Source of the DNA: Sphingobium faniae
GTDB lineage: Bacteria > Pseudomonadota > Alphaproteobacteria > Sphingomonadales > Sphingomonadaceae
Assembly (NCBI GenBank): GCA_900100475.1
Contig: FMTU01000004.1
Location: forward strand, 7,501 to 71,500
Reading direction: 5' to 3'
DNA length: 64,000 bases
The translations under genes and the position numbers were made by a program. Shown piece after piece: positions 63,439-64,000 of the stretch; position 1 is the first letter of the stretch; each line of letters opens with the position of its first letter. A model generated the notes under the pieces. The model searched no databases. It was not told the origin of the DNA and saw nothing but the letters and a program-made list of their open reading frames with translations.

Positions 63439-64000
63439 ATGATCGCTGACGCCACCCTGGATATCCTGCCGAAACCCAAGCTGCTGATCGGTGGCCGGGA
63501 TATGTTCGATGCCAGTGGCGGAACCCATGGCCATGTCTATGCCGCGACCGGAAAGCTGACGGGGCATATCCCGCTCGCCGGGCCGGAGGAGATCGACGCC
63601 GCCGTCGCGGCCGCCCGCGCCGCCGCACCCGCCTGGGCCAACATGCTGCCCAATGAACGGCGGAACATCCTGATCCGCTTCGCCCAACTGTTGCAACGCG
63701 ACGCCGACATCCTCACCCGGCTGTCGGTGATCGACAACGGCATTCCGCTGTCCGTGGCGCAATTCGGCCCGCATGTCGCGGCGGACAGCTTTCTCTACAA
63801 TGCGGGCTGGACCGACAAGATCGGCGGCGACGTCATCGCCACATGGCCGACCCCCGCACTGGATTATACGCGCGACGAGCCGTTCGGGGTCGTCGCCGTG
63901 ATCATCCCCTGGAACGGCCCGATCTACGCGCTGGGCATGGTCCTTGGCCCCGCGCTGGCGGCGGGCAACACGGTGGTCGTCAAGCCGCCCGAGCTTGCGC
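63439..64000 (+). CDS. Aldehyde dehydrogenase, truncated by the window edge
   Basis: The first 187 residues are visible and the frame is open to the edge. It begins MIADATLDILPKPKLLIGGR and contains the family segments AAAPAWANMLPNERRNIL, then FGVVAVIIPWNGPIYALGM and GPALAAGNTVVVKPPELA, matching the N-terminal coenzyme-binding domain. The catalytic Cys and Glu lie beyond the window. GTGGAGGAGG precedes the ATG at 63439. It would turn an aldehyde from the P450/SDR steps into an acid for the CoA ligase. Confidence 0.93.
   Translation, partial: MIADATLDILPKPKLLIGGRDMFDASGGTHGHVYAATGKLTGHIPLAGPEEIDAAVAAARAAAPAWANMLPNERRNILIRFAQLLQRDADILTRLSVIDNGIPLSVAQFGPHVAADSFLYNAGWTDKIGGDVIATWPTPALDYTRDEPFGVVAVIIPWNGPIYALGMVLGPALAAGNTVVVKPPELA

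Overview
The window looks like chromosomal DNA of a sphingomonad alphaproteobacterium (Sphingobium/Novosphingobium/Sphingomonas type). Support: high GC throughout, a DUF4167 protein, a fused CysNC, three TonB-dependent receptors whose mature N-termini carry the VVTAQ(K/R)RxE-type motif usual in sphingomonads, and P450s that resemble the CYP101 (P450cam) family known from Novosphingobium. No taxon-specific marker was tested beyond reading the sequence.

Positions 1-22,608 are housekeeping: a CBS-domain protein cut by the window edge, a small membrane protein, a frameshifted YciA-type thioesterase, two DUF4139 exported proteins in tandem, a DUF4167 protein, a translation block (hisS-prfA-prmC), an M61 peptidase, ppa, a MocR regulator, a lipoprotein, gyrB, a second lipoprotein, a YggS-type PLP protein, a thiamine-phosphate-synthase-like protein, a LuxR-type regulator and the sulfate activation operon cysD-cysNC-cysQ, which ends in a clear terminator.

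Positions 22,735-64,000 form a dense catabolic region with few non-catabolic genes. Its modules are: (A) 22.7-29.7 kb, amidohydrolase-VOC-CMD-SnoaL-like on the minus strand, divergent from a P450, a LysR regulator and a GMC oxidoreductase; (B) 29.7-34.6 kb, a TonB receptor, TetR, a TauD-type dioxygenase and LysR; (C) 34.8-37.9 kb, an SDR-GST-acyl-CoA ligase operon with overlapping genes; (D) 38.0-42.3 kb, an enoyl-CoA hydratase plus a 2-oxoacid dehydrogenase complex (E1alpha, E1beta, a free-standing lipoyl domain, a small EthD-like protein, and an E2 core without a lipoyl domain), with no E3 in the window; (E) 42.5-48.7 kb, PaaI-type thioesterase, SDR, TIM-barrel protein, Rieske oxygenase and three SDRs, two of them resembling the hydroxyacyl-CoA dehydrogenases of MFE-2; (F) 48.8-56.9 kb, two TonB receptors, an SDR, an AraC-type regulator and an MFS transporter; (G) 57.0-64.0 kb, a TetR gene flanked by two promoters that share an operator-like motif, then an operon SDR-VOC-P450-amidohydrolase-P450-SDR-aldehyde dehydrogenase that runs off the right edge.

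My reading is one uptake-and-degradation island: TonB receptors import a hydrophobic compound, CYP101-like P450s and a Rieske enzyme oxidise it, SDR, GMC and aldehyde dehydrogenase enzymes take alcohols to ketones and acids, hydrolases and VOC proteins act on ring or ester intermediates, and the CoA ligase, hydratase, dehydrogenases, thioesterase and 2-oxoacid dehydrogenase finish the side chain or ring fragments. A terpenoid or norisoprenoid substrate fits the P450 family best, but that is inference. No ferredoxin or ferredoxin reductase is visible for the three P450s or the Rieske oxygenase. No RNA genes, insertion sequences, CRISPR arrays or origins were seen, and no gene-free stretch exceeds 300 bases.
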